From Opisthorchis felineus (Eukaryota > Platyhelminthes > Trematoda > Opisthorchiida > Opisthorchiidae): a stretch of DNA of 64,000 nucleotides. The position numbers were made by a program, and so were the translations under genes. Below, one piece after another: positions 13,326-23,469 of the stretch. Numbering within the stretch: position 1 is the first letter of the stretch; every line of letters begins with the position of its first letter. Location: assembly GCA_004794785.1 (NCBI GenBank), contig SJOL01006394.1:91459-155458 (forward strand). Reading direction: 5' to 3'. Below the pieces are notes generated by a model. The model saw only the letters and a list, made by a program, of their open reading frames with translations. It was not told the origin of the DNA and made no database searches.

Positions 13326-15507
13326 TAATCGAGTATGCGTTTTACCTTGATTCGGACTAGGGCAATCGAATTTTGTGACCAGCTTCACTGTATGGACCGA
13401 ACCGTGAAGGCCGTTTCAAAAACAGTCACGGTTAATACCGTTTTAGGATTAATAATCCCCGTACTCAGTGAAATTATCGTCACAATCTGGCTGGCGTGTG
13501 CTTACATATTAGACACACTTCTGCCGATGACATTGTATTTCGGAGCCTGGATAATTCTCCACCGACCTGATAAAGTTAAATGTCATTCGTTCTGTTAGGG
13601 ACAATTTGGTTGACTGAAACGAGCAACCACATAAAATTCGAACAATACTCGCCGCGAATATAAAAGTGTTCGATGTAACGGGAGATTCCTTCTAACGGCG
13701 TCCTACTATACCTGTTGACGGATGTATCTAGAAATTACAAGGTTTCCTGAGTAATCGGAAGGTTACCCGTGTCATTTTTTTACGAAGCATGTTTCCAACT
13801 CTGGGTAGCTGGGGTTTGTCGTTTCGACTCGGTGATTTAACATAGGCCTTGAATGTGTTTATAAAGTTTCAGACAACTCAACTATGCTCTACAAACTAAT
13901 TCACACCGGTATCTTCACTATATTCAATGCTGTGAAAATAAGACAGCACTATGCCAAGCATAGGTTCCAAATGTCCTTACCGCCAATTGACTAATACGTG
14001 CTGCACCAATATTGTTTTACAGTCTACGCAATTTCGCCAAATGTTGCGGTAGCAACCATGTTATGATATGGTGTGACTGTTAACATTAGGTAGCCTGCAG
14101 GTAAATTTAATGAGCACCAAAGTCTCTACGTTTTTTATCAGTGGATAAACCGATTCTATCGATTGGGAGACAAAGCTCTAAACACTCGTTGCTAGCTAGT
14201 AGGCGACACCAACATGTTTTCTCATATATCATAATCATTTGCTCTGGTTACTCCGGTTATTATTGCAAGGTCTTGTGATTTATACACTCTTATGTCAGTG
14301 GGCGTCGCCCCTTTAGGCATATATTCTGACGTTAGCTGGAGCGGAACTTTTCAACCTCACCTTTCGTTCCTTCCAATCCCCTCTCGCAAAAACACTCTTT
14401 GTCTGGCTTGTGGAATTTCACTACTTATGTCTATGATTGATCACACATTGTAGGACCGAGCTTGTTCTAAGTGATTGATGTCATTGTTTCCACTATCGTG
14501 AGAAAACGTCTCTATTGTGGAGAACATTTTAGTTTGGAGTTGTTTTCTTTCTATTCACTTAATAGGCATTTTCTGCGTCACGTTTACCATATCTTCCAAC
14601 AGATGTCCACTTATCTGCTTTTACTGCTGGCATTCCATTGTTGGTTAACGGGAATTTGTCCACTTCGTAAAGAGAGACTTGTTTAGGCCAAGGATACGGG
14701 AAGTGATTAGATCCAGACACCACTTTACATGTGAATTTCTTACCCAATACCATCAAAATAAGATTCTAACCACTGACCTTGACACTCGGAGGATCCCCTC
14801 ACTGAGTCCAAGGTGTCTTCTGGTTAGTGACTGCCTAATCAGCGATCTAGTCTCTGCTGGGTGCGTTGCTGGAATCCTCTTAGAGCAGTCGACTAGGTGA
14901 TATGGACAGTGCTGTATCAGAGTTTTTGTATTGGACTAATGGGATGTAAAGGTTAGTTTTGATGCATATCTTGCTTGTGAATTGTGGCTACTGTTCACCT
15001 GGCTTATTCGGTCAAACGCATAGTGGTTAGACGAACGCGCGAGCATTCAACACGTGGTTTAAGCCATGTTCCCATATACATATGCACTTTTCGTTAAGGA
15101 AAAAGGTGCATACCTTACCCACCCGTCCAGTTTTCTTATGCAGAAAGAGCCGTAGTTGTTTGCGGTTTGGTCTCATCTACACATCAGAAAAACATGCTTC
15201 CTTCCTACTATTGATAGCTTGTACATTCAAATCACCCTAGTCGTTGCTACCGAAAGACCTTCGAAACTGGTAAACGAAAAATGCGGCAAATGACTATCCT
15301 GGAGGCAAGCAACCAGGGTGTAGTTGTCCCAGACCCCTGTCTGCGGATGGCCAAGACAAGTGGTGCAACGTTTTGCCGGTTCGATTGTTCGGTTATAATG
15401 GGGGAAACGCCATCATATTGACACAACATTCAACTCCCCCCGTACTTTTCTTTGTAACTGGCTACCAAACTTTTTAGTAACGTTATGCCCTCTCGTTTTA
15501 AGGTGTC
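13326..15507. other. no gene recognised
   Basis: Short ORFs only. The 87-residue ORF at 13335-13598 has hydrophobic stretches but no recognisable family and no splice or promoter support. Confidence 0.5.
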
Positions 15508-15762
15508 ATGGGAGGGATTCTACTTCTGCTTGCTGGGTCTCTCGTGCTCCTGCAGAGTAACTCGTCAGCGACTGACCCTTTCCTTACACACAACTCTCAC
15601 CTGAGTTCAAGTAGATGTTTGAATGTGAAGACGGTCACAGACTGCTCTGATCGATGGATCAAATCAGTTGCTTCCCTAACCAACTGCACACGGGTGACGA
15701 AACTTTGCCAGCTAATTTCCAAATTCGACGAACAGATCAACAGCCACCCGATCAACTACTAA
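15508..15762 (+). CDS. possible small secreted Cys-containing protein
   Basis: This 84-codon ORF starts with a textbook signal peptide: MGGILLLLAGSLVLL, with likely cleavage after SNSSA around residue 21. The remaining ~63 residues hold four cysteines (SSRC, TDC, TNC, KLC) and an N-glycosylation sequon (N-C-T), and end in a stop. An AATAAA poly(A) signal lies at 16028-16033, about 265 nt after the stop. The bases before the ATG end in a pyrimidine-rich stretch followed by TTTTAAG, so it could instead be a 3' exon with an upstream splice acceptor. I recognise no family. A chance ORF of this length is quite possible; the signal peptide and poly(A) signal are the only support. Confidence 0.3.
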   Translation: MGGILLLLAGSLVLLQSNSSATDPFLTHNSHLSSSRCLNVKTVTDCSDRWIKSVASLTNCTRVTKLCQLISKFDEQINSHPINY

Positions 15763-16027
15763 TTCCGGTGAATCCCACTATCGTGAAGGTGATTCTGTCC
15801 GGCACTTGTTGTCTTATGGGTCACAGTTGATCGTGCAAATGCTGGTGGTTTTACCTCGAACAGAAACTTATTCACACTCGGGGTTTCATTTGCATCATAT
15901 TCCCCAAAAAAGTGGATGTCCATCTGGTTTGCAATCTGCGCATGTGTCACTATCGAATGTCGACTGTGAGTAACTGAAATCCACGACATTCACGTGGCCG
16001 ACTTATGCTCTTTTAGGCGTTGGCCTC

Positions 16028-16033
16028 AATAAA
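16028..16033 (+). promoter_or_regulatory. candidate poly(A) signal AATAAA
   Basis: Canonical hexamer downstream of the 84-codon ORF. Its use is an inference. Confidence 0.3.
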
Positions 16034-16039
16034 GAAGCT

Positions 16040-17986
16040 TTGTCGTTTCTCACTTATGTGCCTTAAATACTCCATGGATTGTCAATGCACATGTATTTAA
16101 TCGTATTCTCTAGCTGATCCTGGATCGGTTAGGCTGGACTCACTTCCTCACTTCTGTCTGTGCACAATCACTGTGTGTGTGTGCATGTGTCTGGGCACGC
16201 AGTTTTAAGTGGATTCACATAGTAAAAAGCTACTTTGCATTTTTGAGACCATTTGGATGTATTTTGTCGAGATCACCTTGAAAGTGCCCTTTTTGTTTCA
16301 TTTTTCACGCTGTCTTGTTATTTTGTCACAGTTATACCAACTCCAGTGTTTGAATTTGTAATCTCAACATCTCATCAACTCAAGCTGCGGAATCACTACT
16401 TGTAGGTCTGACTACCACACTATTATCGACAAGTGAATTATTCAGCTCACCGTGATCGCTAGGTGCACTACATCATCCTCGCTGTTTAAGGAAAACTTTG
16501 ACAATGGTTGGGTTGGTTTTATCATCCGGAGTTGCGTGGAGGACCGGAAGGTTGGGGGTGGAGTGAATTGCTTACAGTAGAAATTTCAGCGTCAGCAAAC
16601 TTCAAGCTTGTCAGTGCAAGTGAACTACTGTCTGGGTCGCGGAGGACTCCAGGGAGGCGGCTGTTCATTTTGTTCCATTTGAAGATAGAGCCTGGATGTG
16701 GAGTTATTGGTTAGTTCCCAAAAATGATCAAGTAGAATATGTCTGCAGTAAACTTTCATAGAATGATTGTTCTTGCGTTGTATCATTAGGCTTAGAGTGG
16801 CATTCGAAGGTGGCTCATTCCATTCTATGTTTACCGTTTCAATTCAAGGGTGCGCGAACTAAGACGCACATTATATAGCGATATGCCTCTAAGTAACAGT
16901 AATCAGGAGTCCTATGACTCCATTGTTTTTCGTCGGTGCTGTAACCCTCATGTTGATGTGTGTTAGCCGCCTTATATTACTTAAGTAGTGTTCTGTGACG
17001 TCCTTTGGACTGAGCTGAAGGATCCTTTGAGGGAGAGTAACGTCTTGTTTTTACATGTAGAGATCGTCTAAGGACCTGGGCTATTCAGCCACACAACTGA
17101 GCTTTCATCGAATGCAGAGCTTACAGTTCTTCTCAGTGTTGATTATAACAGCTAGGTCAATTACCACCGTACCCGTGCCTTATGGTCCATCTCGTGGTTT
17201 TCTGCATCACACATACCATGGGATAAATCTTTTTCACGGAGAGTTCGGCCGTCAAGTTCATCAGGCAGTGTGACGAATGCCCATCGCAGGTAACCAGTAA
17301 GGCTGGATTTGCTTTTGGAAGTCAGTTTTCGGGGAAGAGGGTCTCCGCAGTGTCAAAGTGTGGTGGTAAAATGGTAAAATTTGTACTATTGGATGTCGCA
17401 ATTTTCGGTTAAATCACGATTGGGGTCTGGCAAGTCCAGCGTAATGATGGTCTGTCTGCGGTCGTACAGCACCCTAAGATAGTGCCCTGGATTCGGTTGT
17501 ACATCGATTGATGGGCATAACATCGTCAGCGAATGTGTTAATGAGGGACATTAATGAGGGAGAAATTCCTTGGTAACAAAAAGGGTGGAAAGAAAGAATC
17601 TCTTTTTACCTTCTGTGTTAATGTTATGGAGGCAAACCCACACATATACTAGTCGCTCACTAGGTTCCCTGTCCTACTAATCATTCACCACCCATACTTT
17701 GGAGAGGAGTTTAGGCTGATCTACATTGTTTTAGGTCATCTAAATGTGAAGTTATGTAATTTACGTTGCACCGAACGTGTTCACCGCGGAAGAACAGTGG
17801 GTCACGCGTTGAGCGTCCGCTTCCGGTCTCTGCCATTTTTGGTCGCCTGGGAGAAAAAAAATCAACTGATAGAAATGAGATAATTGCAGTACTACTCGCT
17901 CCTCTCAATCAAACCCCTTCGACGGATTCCGCATCAAAGATTTATTGGCACCACGCATATCCCCTTTCTTACCAGCATCTGGCGTA
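16040..17986. other. no gene recognised
   Basis: Short ORFs without domains. Nothing was seen that resembles a recognisable transposon until the inverted repeat starting at 17987. Confidence 0.5.
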
Positions 17987-18130
17987 GTTTGGTTGTTGGT
18001 CTGTTCGCCGAGCTTGGCAGTTGGATCGCAAACGTTTCATCATGACACCGCACTGACGATCTCACCTCGATTGGTGATAAAGCGTTTGCAATCCAAGTGC
18101 CAAGCTCAGCGAACAGACCAACAACCAAGC
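17987..18130. repeat. inverted repeat with hammerhead-like centre
   Basis: Arms 17987-18034 and 18083-18130 are 48 nt each and are reverse complements at 44 of 48 positions. The 48-nt spacer holds CTGACGA at 18053-18059. A TCACC/GGTGA hairpin follows, then GATAAAGC where a hammerhead would have GATGAAAC. On the opposite strand the left arm junction reads GATGAAACG. This may be a decayed ribozyme-bearing repeat unit duplicated in inverted orientation; the ribozyme reading is weak. Confidence 0.75.
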
Positions 18131-18399
18131 AGCGCACCCGAGCTACCTATATTCCGCAACATTGCCAATCTGGCGTGGTGTATCCAACCAAGGTTCGTCC
18201 CCCTCAGTTCCGAAGGAAGATATAGACACTATATATTCCGACATCATAACATTTAACAAGACTTCTGTGCTATAGATCCTGCACGAGATTCAAATGAACC
18301 CAAACCTAATTCGTGTGCCTCTCAGCTGAAGCTAGTTATTCATAGGGTCTTTAACTTAGAGAGATTGATGAAAGGCAATGTGAAGCTCAAAATGCCGCA

Positions 18400-20230
18400 C
18401 TCTTCAGAATGTTCAAAAGTGCTAGCGTGCGAGGGATGTTTCATAGTTGTTTATTACGTGAATCGGTTTCTCTAGTTCATGATGACTTCCAAAACCGACC
18501 TTGTTGCTCTAAACTGGTCCTCAGTGTACACGACGGAAAGTGCTATATCATCCATTCAGACTCCTATGGTGGCTTCTCAATTGCCCATTCCTCATATTGA
18601 TGATGACACTGTGTACAAGATTCTTATCAACGCCGATCCAAACTCATTCCCCGACACTGATGAACTACATCCTCTTTCTTTGAAAACGCTCGCCGGGCAT
18701 GGGGGCGAGATGGCTCAAGTGGTTAAGGCGCGAATTCACTGACCGGAAGGTCCGTGGTTCGAACCCGACCTCTGCCTCTCGACTTCCCCTGTCTAGGCTT
18801 GGGCAACCTGTCAGTATCCCAGGGCTCATGCTTCCTTCTGGTGGCATGGCAACTAGGCAGCGGAAGGGTGTAACAGCTGAACGATTTTTTTTCTCTCCGG
18901 GCATATTGCAGCGCCAATCCGTCATACAGTTCAGCTTTCCTACTAACCAAAACCGGAATCGGGATGCTAACATAAAACGGCGGTCGCCGTTACTCCCGAT
19001 CAGTCTGCTTTATTCGGTTGTAGGCAAGGTCATAGAAAGAATCAGTAAACGGTCCCTGCAACTGTACATCAACAAAATGGAAGCAATGTCATCCGCGCAG
19101 CAGCTTTCAAACTTGTTTATGGCTGAGGAAACTGGTCGAACGCAGGAGGTGTTGGAAGTTGTTCTAATGTCGTGTTCGTCGACTTTCGTTAGGTCTTGAG
19201 GTTCCATGTGAGCAGGTCCTTCACTGGCTTCAGAAGCTCACTCACTCTTGAACTGCTGATTACCTGGATGGTCGTGCAATGTAAGTGAGTATGAATGACA
19301 CCCTCGTCGACCAGTGATGTACCACAGGGTTCTTTTGTAAGACCTGAACTCTTCAAACAGTCTTCACGGGGTCGTTCAGTTGGATTGCTTAATTTGCGCC
19401 GATAACCTCAAACTTTGGTTAGCAGTCTCGAGCACTGAGGGTCGGGATAGATTGCTGCACGGGTGGTAGCGTCCTAGTGAATGTTTTAAATGTGCAGTAT
19501 TGCCCATCAGAACTACATAACCATTTGGCGTCTGTCATATTGGCAAATACCTACTGAAGAAGGATCTGCGTGTTACGGTGTCCCCTGACCTCAAGACAGC
19601 TCCAGGTACTGAGAAATGTGGTGACTGGTCCTAGGGTTTGGCCTGAAGGAGCCGTTCGCCAAATTGACTCCTGAGGATTCCAGACCATTGTTTGTCTCGT
19701 AAGAGCTGTTTTCTTGGGTATGATCCGTCTACTGGGAGAGTGTTCAGGAACGATGTTCTTCCTCGTTCTGCCACATAATTAGCGACTTTGACAGCTTAAC
19801 CTGTTTTCCTTATGGTCACCGTCGTCTTTGCGACATAGTCTTCATCAGGCAAATTTCTTCAGCAGGGCTTGTTACTGAACTCCGGACATTCTTTGAAATC
19901 AATAGTGATCGTTCGACACGGCATCACAAATTGATGCTGCTCAACCCAAGGAGGTTCGCTCTGATTTTCCCCTTTTCTTCCAGCCGGTGCGTGACTGGAA
20001 CAGCTTACAAGAATACAGTGTTGATAAGAATTATGTGAAGAGCTTCAAAAATTGGCTAGGGGTCCTACTGTTTTGCCTGTAACTGCTCACAACGTCAGGA
20101 TTCATTCCTTTTCAAATCCGGGGGACGAGGACGCTGACTTTTTCTGCTACTCACTAAAGTCAATGTAGCTGTTAACGTTGTGTGCAAATTTCTATGCTAT
20201 AAGCTTAATCTTTGTCTATCGATCATTGCC
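18400..20230 (+). mobile_element. decayed CR1/jockey-like non-LTR retrotransposon
   Basis: Translations in shifting frames follow the collinear order of a CR1-type reverse transcriptase. A linker ending [13 protein letters not shown] lies at ~18650-18690. The [20 protein letters not shown] stretch (RT motif region 2) is at ~19000-19050 and an SSAQQ stretch at ~19090. Weaker RT remnants, including a DVPQGS box near 19312, continue to ~19400. A C-terminal region with a basic NPRRF motif lies at ~19940-20080. Many stops and frameshifts make it non-functional. A SINE interrupts it at 18701-18896. Clade is inferred from motif resemblance and could be another jockey-group lineage. Confidence 0.75.
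18701..18896 (+). mobile_element. full-length tRNA-derived SINE with target-site duplication
   Basis: The 196-bp element starts with a tRNA-related head: A box TGGCTCAAGTGG at 18711-18722 and perfect B box GGTTCGAACCC at 18756-18766. A tRNA-unrelated body follows, ending in a T-rich run after CTGAACGATT. It is flanked by an 8-bp duplication CCGGGCAT at 18693-18700 and 18897-18904, as expected for target-primed insertion. The duplication lies inside the CR1-like reverse transcriptase remnant, so this SINE is younger than that element. Transcription would be by RNA polymerase III from the internal boxes. This is the best-preserved + strand copy of the family in the window. Confidence 0.92.
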
Positions 20231-21967
20231 GGCTGAGTAGTTCAGCTGACCAGATGTTCGATTGGACGATTGTTCCGGTTACCTTTTGGGTAGCAGTTAC
20301 AGTACTTATAAGACAGAATGCTAGGTAGTGTCATTTTCAGGCATATTTGTGATGACTTCGCAGCCGTAGCTGATGTAACCTGGAGTAATTGAAACAAAAA
20401 GCCCAAGTGGACACAATGATTTGGTGAGTTGGTGGTTCCACGGCAAAGTAGCATGCTAACAGTCACACCATAGTTACAATCTTACCGTAGACCACCTGTG
20501 CTAATTGGTTATACAGGTCTGGTTGGTTGTCGAATCGTAGCACTCAGGTCAACACTACTGAGCAGTAGGTCACGCGATCGGTCGCTGTGCACTCAAATGA
20601 CTAGCCCCAACAAGACAGAATCCCTCGTTTCGCTTTTTCATGATTCAAACATTTATGTCACAAAGATTGTTTCTGTTCTACGGCAAAAAGTTTAAAGCGC
20701 CGTTTTTCTTTGCTTTTTTTACTTCTTTGCCACATTCTGTCTTTCCTCTACATCATCGACTTATGGATTCCTGTTCCATTGCTACTGCACAATTGTCACT
20801 CACCTTCATACTTACCTTCATATGCATATCGATTGTTTTTAGCCTCTGGCCTGGCAACAAAATTATTATCACCTGTTAAATTGGTTTGCCAGCATGTGTG
20901 AACTGTCTGTTTACCACCCAATTCAAACAGGCTATGATTTAGTGTTACGGAAAGAGTCAAATAAACCACCCAACCATTTGAGTTAGAGATCACCAGACCA
21001 TCGACCTATTGAGCCTATCATTGGTCCATTCATCATAAGCTAACACGCAACAGTTGGTTTTATTTCCAACCCTGGTATTCACTCGGCATTAGAAACCCTC
21101 GTGCTTATTACCATACAACCGTTCTCGTACCTCTCAAAATGTGTTTACACTATCAATTATCAAAATGTCTGTTTAGCGGGTCATGCATATTTTCGGTATA
21201 AATCTACCGCTATACATAACCCACTAATTGTTTGTTTCTGAGTTTACTATGAGGTAGACATAACAAAAGAACTGTAAATATGACCCATTCACAAGCAACT
21301 CATTTCATCTCTTGTCACTGATCCACCACTGATTTATACGAGCTGACCATATTCATTTAATTTACGGCATTCAAAAAGGCTTTAACTGTCCAACACATAA
21401 CGGTGCCGTTTTCACCTCGTTGGGTTGCCTCGACGTTCCCCAGTTTTTCTCTGTCGAATGTCACATCTAAAGACAATGAAGTCTTACTTGATGCTATTCG
21501 GCCCTTTTACAGTTATTCATGTCCTTATTAGTACCTATTGTCACTCAGCTTTCAAAACCACTGCGGGGCTGACGCGTGTCTGGATGACGTCATGACTTCC
21601 AACAACTGATGCTTCACATCGAATCTTGGCTACTTTCAATTATAAGTAGTCAAGATTTTGGTGAACTCAATAGAGCCTTGCTTTTTCCGTACCAATGATC
21701 CCACGTAAGTAGCTTTCGCCCTAGGTGATGCAGGACTGGACAGAAAATGTCCATGAGGTTCATAATTCGGAACTAAGGTGACTTCAAAGTAATAGGTTCC
21801 CAACTTCCAACGTCTGACGAAGCGGCAGTTATTACATCCTCACCTTAACCGACTCTATCAAGTTTCAGCCTCAAATGTTTTCCTGTGCTCATTATACTCC
21901 AGTCCTTTATTCTTTGGCGTATAACTTGAAACATCTACTGTCGTATGTCCGTTTTCTCTACTCGCAG
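20231..21967. other. no gene recognised (possible intron)
   Basis: Short ORFs only. The stretch may belong to an intron of the + strand gene that follows, whose first exons are not located. Confidence 0.45.
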
Positions 21968-22022
21968 AACTCGAATGCACTTGCGGCTCCATGGCGTTTG
22001 CCTAACGTGTCCTCAGTGGAAG
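21968..22022 (+). CDS. probable internal exon of unrecognised Pro/Ser-rich gene
   Basis: A 55-nt open stretch lies between a pyrimidine-rich acceptor ending CTCGCAG and a GGTATG donor. Read in phase 0 it gives NSNALAAPWRLPNVSSVE plus one base. That base joins the two leading bases of the next exon to make a glycine codon, so the phases agree. It is short and has no domain, so support rests on splice signals and phase only. No exon further upstream was located. The first in-frame methionine downstream (22712) has a poor context, and the next exon opens directly after an acceptor, so the true start should lie upstream of this exon. Confidence 0.4.
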
Positions 22023-22673
22023 GTATGTTCGCTGTTTTTCGTCCGTCATTACATGGCATTTTCGCTTCTGCATGTAATGCGGACTTGGCGGCGTCTGTCA
22101 CTGGACTGTTTGACTGCCCAGTATAGCTCCCTTGTCAGTTTGAACTAACTGCTGCACCCTTTTGCCTGATGTTGTACCAACATGTGTCGCCCCTGTTTGA
22201 AACTCGGTTAGCATGTAGCATATTTGTTAGAACAAGCTTGAACGTGCACAATATCTGTATTAGTTTGTGCTTGTTTCCTGGATCATGTCTAGTCTGGCAG
22301 AACCATCTTCTCGACATGTACTCACTCGTTTCTGATCACATTAATCACCTGATTGAATTAACCATGCAGATGGTTGCATTGAAAAGCGCCAAATACTGCT
22401 AGCTGGTTGGTTAATTTTGCACAGCATTAGATATGTAAGCAGACTGCTCCGGTTTAATCACCAGATCGCTCTCAGATGAAACAATGTTTATCCCTGGATG
22501 ACTATAACCGCCGTGGAGACCTACTACTATCTCGGCTTGTCTCAAGGAGCATTGCAATCAAAATTTTAGTTCTGTGGATCTTAGATTTGGCTTGGTCCCC
22601 GGATTTCTGATTACCTTGTGTGTCGTCCAGGTGTATATCCCATTTCATCCGTCTTCTTATCTAATCAAAACAG

Positions 22674-23469
22674 GTGTGGATTTCCATGTGCATCCCGACT
22701 GTAACAGTAGCATGCTGAGTGTCCAGCCTGTTTCGTCAGCTTCCAATCCTGCTGCTTCGTCTCATTCGAGACCTAAACCATGCCACCGGTTCAGCGTTGC
22801 TGCCCTGACCGACGAAACTGATATCAAGAGTCAAGAAAGTGTAGGCGATGAGGTTAATTCCGAGGAGAACTCCGTGAAATATCCGCCTCACTTTGGTGAT
22901 AAACGTCTTAACTCAAAACGCCCCAAACAACGGTACTCAGGATCTCGTCGTAATCCTTCTGACGCAGGCGATGTACATAATTCCTCACCCCAACTCCGTG
23001 GCTGTGACCCATCATCCTTACATGGTGCCGGCGATCCCATAATTTCCACAGCTTTTTTCCGGTCTTCCATGCATTTGCGACCGTCTACTGACTCAATGGC
23101 TCCTGGAATGCATGGTTCTTTATCCTCTGCTGTGGCAATGCACAAAAGTAATGGACATTGTCAATCTTCATGTAGTTCATCGGGAACAGATCAACCTTTT
23201 CCTTTCGCGACAGCAACAACACCTCATAGCGTAGAAACAAATCACCAGTGGCATGGTTCGCGGGATTTGGACCAGTTGGTAGGAATGGGTGCAGGTACCG
23301 CTGAGCGTTTGTTCAACAATGTGCGATTCGACGAAGTGTACTCCCTCACAATGGCTGCTTTGGCCGGCGCGGAGGCAAAAACACGCAAACGTTCGGCGGT
23401 GTTGAGTGGTTCCTCTGATAAAATGAACAGTGCGGAAGAACTGAAACACAAGTCACCGTCACGTACCTC
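22674..23469 (+). CDS. exon of unrecognised Pro/Ser-rich gene (possible eh1-like motif)
   Basis: The 796-nt exon opens after a strong acceptor (CTAAT branch-like site, pyrimidine tract, AACAG) and closes at a perfect GTAAGT donor at 23470. It encodes about 265 residues, Ser-rich and disordered-looking. Notable pieces are HRFSVAALT, which resembles the eh1 repressor motif (F-S-V-x-x-L) of transcription factors but lacks the usual final aliphatic residue, and basic clusters KRPKQR and AKTRKRS that could be nuclear-localisation signals. A helical-looking FDEVYSLTMAALAGAEA segment lies near the C-terminal end. It leaves two bases that pair with the first base of the exon at 26392 to give Ser. No DNA-binding domain was found. 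Being a nuclear regulator is an inference from these motifs. Confidence 0.8.
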
